This document shows, in pieces, positions 6,325 through 8,118 of a stretch of 8,118 nt of DNA. The stretch spans positions 1 to 8,118 of the forward strand of contig DUKA01000236.1 of NCBI GenBank assembly GCA_013329615.1, in the 5' to 3' direction. The notes under the pieces are model-generated. The model made no database searches, was not told the DNA's origin, and was given only the letters and a program-made list of their open reading frames with translations. The position numbers were made by a program, and so were the translations under genes. This stretch comes from Candidatus Bathyarchaeota archaeon. GTDB taxonomy: Archaea > Thermoproteota > Bathyarchaeia > TCS64. Numbering within the stretch: the stretch's first letter is position 1; every line of letters begins with the position of its first letter.

Positions 6325-8118
6325 CGGTTACCTCTCCCTTGACTCCATCTATCGTGACCCTCTGCCCCGTCTTGAAGACCCTGCAAGCTTGGTGTATATT
6401 CGTGACGGCGGGGATACCGTACTCCCTGCTGACTACGGCACCGTGGCTCAGTATGCCACCGGTCTCCGTGATCAGGCCTCCAATCTTGCTGAAGACCGGC
6501 GTCCACCCGGGGTCGGTGCGTGGGACGACGAGTATCTCCCCCGCCTGCACCTGCCAGATGTCTTCGATGCTTCCGAGGACGCGCACCGGTGCAGTGAGCA
6601 CTCCCTGACTGGCGGGCATGCCCCTGAAGCTGTCCGCGTCGGCGGGTGGTGGGTCGTTGAACTCCCTGTCACCCTGCAAGAACTTGGGGGGCGTCGCGTT
6701 CTCATACTTGTGGAACTCGGATCGACGGGATACGATTTTGTAGCCGATGTCACCCGGCGTCGCACCCTTGGCTGCGTCCCTGACCTCCACCTTCGTCATG
6801 AAGAAGATGTCCGAGGGCTCTCCGAGGACCCCCTTCTCCACCAGCCTCGCGCCGAGGGCGAGGTGGAGCCTGCGCACCATCGTTATCCACCGGTCGAGGT
6901 TGAACCGCTGTTGCTCCCTGAACACTATGTAGCGGCGTGCGCTACCCATGATGCCTGAGAGGAGACCCCACTTGGCGAAGCCAGCGAATTGCCCGCTAAT
7001 GGTATCCTTGACCTGCTGCTCCGTGTCCCGCCTGAGCTTCTCACTCCTCTCTTCCGCCGCGGCGGTGTCAACGGCGTCCCCCTCGACGAGGGACTTCAAT
7101 ATGTCGAAGATGTAGGCTGGCTCGTCTCCCCAACGCGGATAGTAAGCCTCACGGGTGAAACCCCTGACACCGTACTCGGCGATGAAGGTGGCGAGCTCCG
7201 CACTGAACTTCTCGGCGCCATCAAGCTTCGAGGAGGAGACGATGCCGTATAGTTCCCACGAGGGCTCCTTGATGATAAGTTCACGCAGCCCCGGGGACGC
7301 CCTCGCTGTCGCTGCGAGCAGCCCTATCCTCTCGTTTGTCTCACTCGTCTTATCCCTGAGGCTCGAGACGAGGATGGGGTAGACCCTCCTCCCCTCCTCC
7401 GCGCCGAGGAAGCGTGCGAGAAGATACTGTGTGAGCAGGTTCATGCCGATGTTGTGGACCGGGATGCCATAACGGACAAGCCGATAGTGGCCGATCATGA
7501 GGTCGTGTATCTCGTCCGCGAGCGCGACGTAATCGGAGAGGGGCGCGCCCTTGAGCGTCTTCATTTTTTCGGGGAAGCCGTTGAAGTAAGGCTTGAATGT
7601 CTCCGTGCTCCACGCAGTGTAAGCTTTATCGGTCTTTCCGCCGCCCCCGTTTGGGTCCTTGAGGGTGACTCGTATCTCGGCGAGGATACGCCCAACGGTG
7701 TTGAATCTGAGCGCCCTCATCGTCTCCTTGCCATAGAGGCCGGAGCCCTCGGGGAAGTAGTTGAGGACGTCGTCGTTCCTGACGAATGGGGGTATCTCAT
7801 TCTCCACCTTCCGTTTTAAAACTTCGAGGTTGAAGTAGGCGTGCGCCTTGTGGAGTTTGAGCAGCTGCCGGGTTTTCGGCGAGTCTAGACTCTTGTACCC
7901 CATTATCTCGTTAAGCTCGACGTTGACGTACTGAGTGAGGTGGTCGCCGAGCAGCTCGAAGTAGAGAGGTGTGACCGGGTCGTTCCAGTAGTCGTCGCTG
8001 TAGCCACGCGTCCAGACTATCTCGTCCGCCTCTTCGGTTCGGAGGGTGGTGATTGGGCGAGATTGTAGGATATATATCTGGTCCTCGTCGCCTATCGCCC
8101 ACTCGACGTCCTGCGGCG
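6314..8118 (-). CDS. PEP-synthase-like dikinase with rifampicin-phosphotransferase architecture, 5' end beyond window
   Basis: The C-terminal 600 residues are present; the N-terminal ATP-grasp body is cut by the right edge. Coding continues upstream of the internal ATG at 7903: the first 24 visible residues contain PQDVEWAIGD and YILQSRPITT, the classic C-terminal end of the PPDK_N ATP-binding domain. A long, mostly helical middle domain follows (about residues 35-510), beginning with a Trp-Thr-Arg-Gly and Tyr-Trp-x-x-Pro-Val-Thr-Pro segment. The C-terminal swivelling phosphohistidine domain has TDPGWTPVF, then GGILSHGAVVSREYGIPAV, with the catalytic His codon at 6443-6445. No PEP/pyruvate TIM barrel follows it. 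This order matches rifampicin phosphotransferase (about 865 residues), where ATP gives its beta-phosphate through His to a small molecule, releasing AMP and Pi. The true acceptor here is unknown; rifampicin is only the family precedent. Phenylphosphate-synthase-like roles are an alternative. It is the first gene of a pair with the lipocalin-like gene. Confidence 0.88.
   Translation of the reverse strand, partial: PQDVEWAIGDEDQIYILQSRPITTLRTEEADEIVWTRGYSDDYWNDPVTPLYFELLGDHLTQYVNVELNEIMGYKSLDSPKTRQLLKLHKAHAYFNLEVLKRKVENEIPPFVRNDDVLNYFPEGSGLYGKETMRALRFNTVGRILAEIRVTLKDPNGGGGKTDKAYTAWSTETFKPYFNGFPEKMKTLKGAPLSDYVALADEIHDLMIGHYRLVRYGIPVHNIGMNLLTQYLLARFLGAEEGRRVYPILVSSLRDKTSETNERIGLLAATARASPGLRELIIKEPSWELYGIVSSSKLDGAEKFSAELATFIAEYGVRGFTREAYYPRWGDEPAYIFDILKSLVEGDAVDTAAAEERSEKLRRDTEQQVKDTISGQFAGFAKWGLLSGIMGSARRYIVFREQQRFNLDRWITMVRRLHLALGARLVEKGVLGEPSDIFFMTKVEVRDAAKGATPGDIGYKIVSRRSEFHKYENATPPKFLQGDREFNDPPPADADSFRGMPASQGVLTAPVRVLGSIEDIWQVQAGEILVVPRTDPGWTPVFSKIGGLITETGGILSHGAVVSREYGIPAVTNIHQACRVFKTGQRVTIDGVKGEVTVEQ
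6330..6337 (-). promoter_or_regulatory. Ribosome-binding site inside the upstream gene, deciding a TTG start
   Basis: The minus-strand sequence GGAGAGGT closely matches a Shine-Dalgarno element and lies within the last codons of the PEP-synthase-like gene. It is 5 bases from the TTG at 6324 but 20 from the in-frame ATG at 6309. It therefore supports the TTG start and coupled translation of the pair. Confidence 0.6.

Noticed and set aside
6296..6958. Plus-strand open frame of 220 codons opposite the PEP-synthase-like gene
   Set aside because: It is antisense to the phosphohistidine domain, whose conserved motif and catalytic His establish the minus strand as coding.
6314..7903. A complete 529-residue protein starting at ATG 7903
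   Set aside because: The same frame continues to the window edge and encodes the conserved end of the PPDK_N ATP-binding domain, so the ATG at 7903 is internal and the gene is partial.

Overview
The window looks like part of a compact, GC-rich prokaryotic chromosome, more likely archaeal than bacterial. This is an inference. It rests on heavy use of AGG (Arg) and ATA (Ile) codons inside GC-rich genes, TTG or TTG-ATG starts at several genes, a TATA-like box about 26 bp upstream of one gene's start codon, and gene ends that touch or overlap. No rRNA, tRNA or other marker is present to fix the lineage. A TACK-type archaeon would fit, but so might others.

Layout. (1) Bases 1-499, minus strand: a very AT-rich, 5'-complete gene that runs off the left edge. 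It encodes the NAD-binding/NADase core of a SIR2-like protein of the kind found in anti-phage defence. Its composition is strikingly unlike everything to its right. (2) Bases 515-621: a divergent intergenic region where composition switches from AT-rich to GC-rich. (3) Bases 625-2352, plus strand: a complete aldo/keto reductase with its full catalytic tetrad, then an unrecognised 284-residue protein. The second reading frame is open back to the reductase's own TGA, in the same frame. (4) Bases 2349-3629, minus strand: a 12-helix MFS permease overlapping the previous gene tail-to-tail by 4 bp. (5) Bases 3688-5355, plus strand: a CLC-type chloride channel/transporter with a C-terminal CBS pair, divergent from the permease across about 58 bp. 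(6) Bases 5356-8118, minus strand: a two-gene operon. Its first gene, cut by the right edge, is a PEP-synthase-like enzyme with rifampicin-phosphotransferase architecture (ATP-grasp end, middle domain, phosphohistidine domain). The second overlaps it by 11 bp and encodes a 322-residue lipocalin-like protein of the CrtC/AttH (DUF7064/7065-like) type.

How they may work together. The last pair is the tightest functional unit: an ATP-dependent dikinase-type small-molecule phosphotransferase and a predicted small-molecule-binding or processing partner, probably acting in one uncharacterised pathway. The MFS and CLC proteins are membrane transport functions with no obvious substrate link to it. The SIR2-like gene appears to be a separately acquired defence gene whose remaining domains and partners lie to the left of the window. 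The main points for a second look are the SIR2-like island, the phosphotransferase/lipocalin pair, the in-frame TGA between the reductase and the hypothetical gene, and the CLC protein's substituted internal proton-glutamate position.
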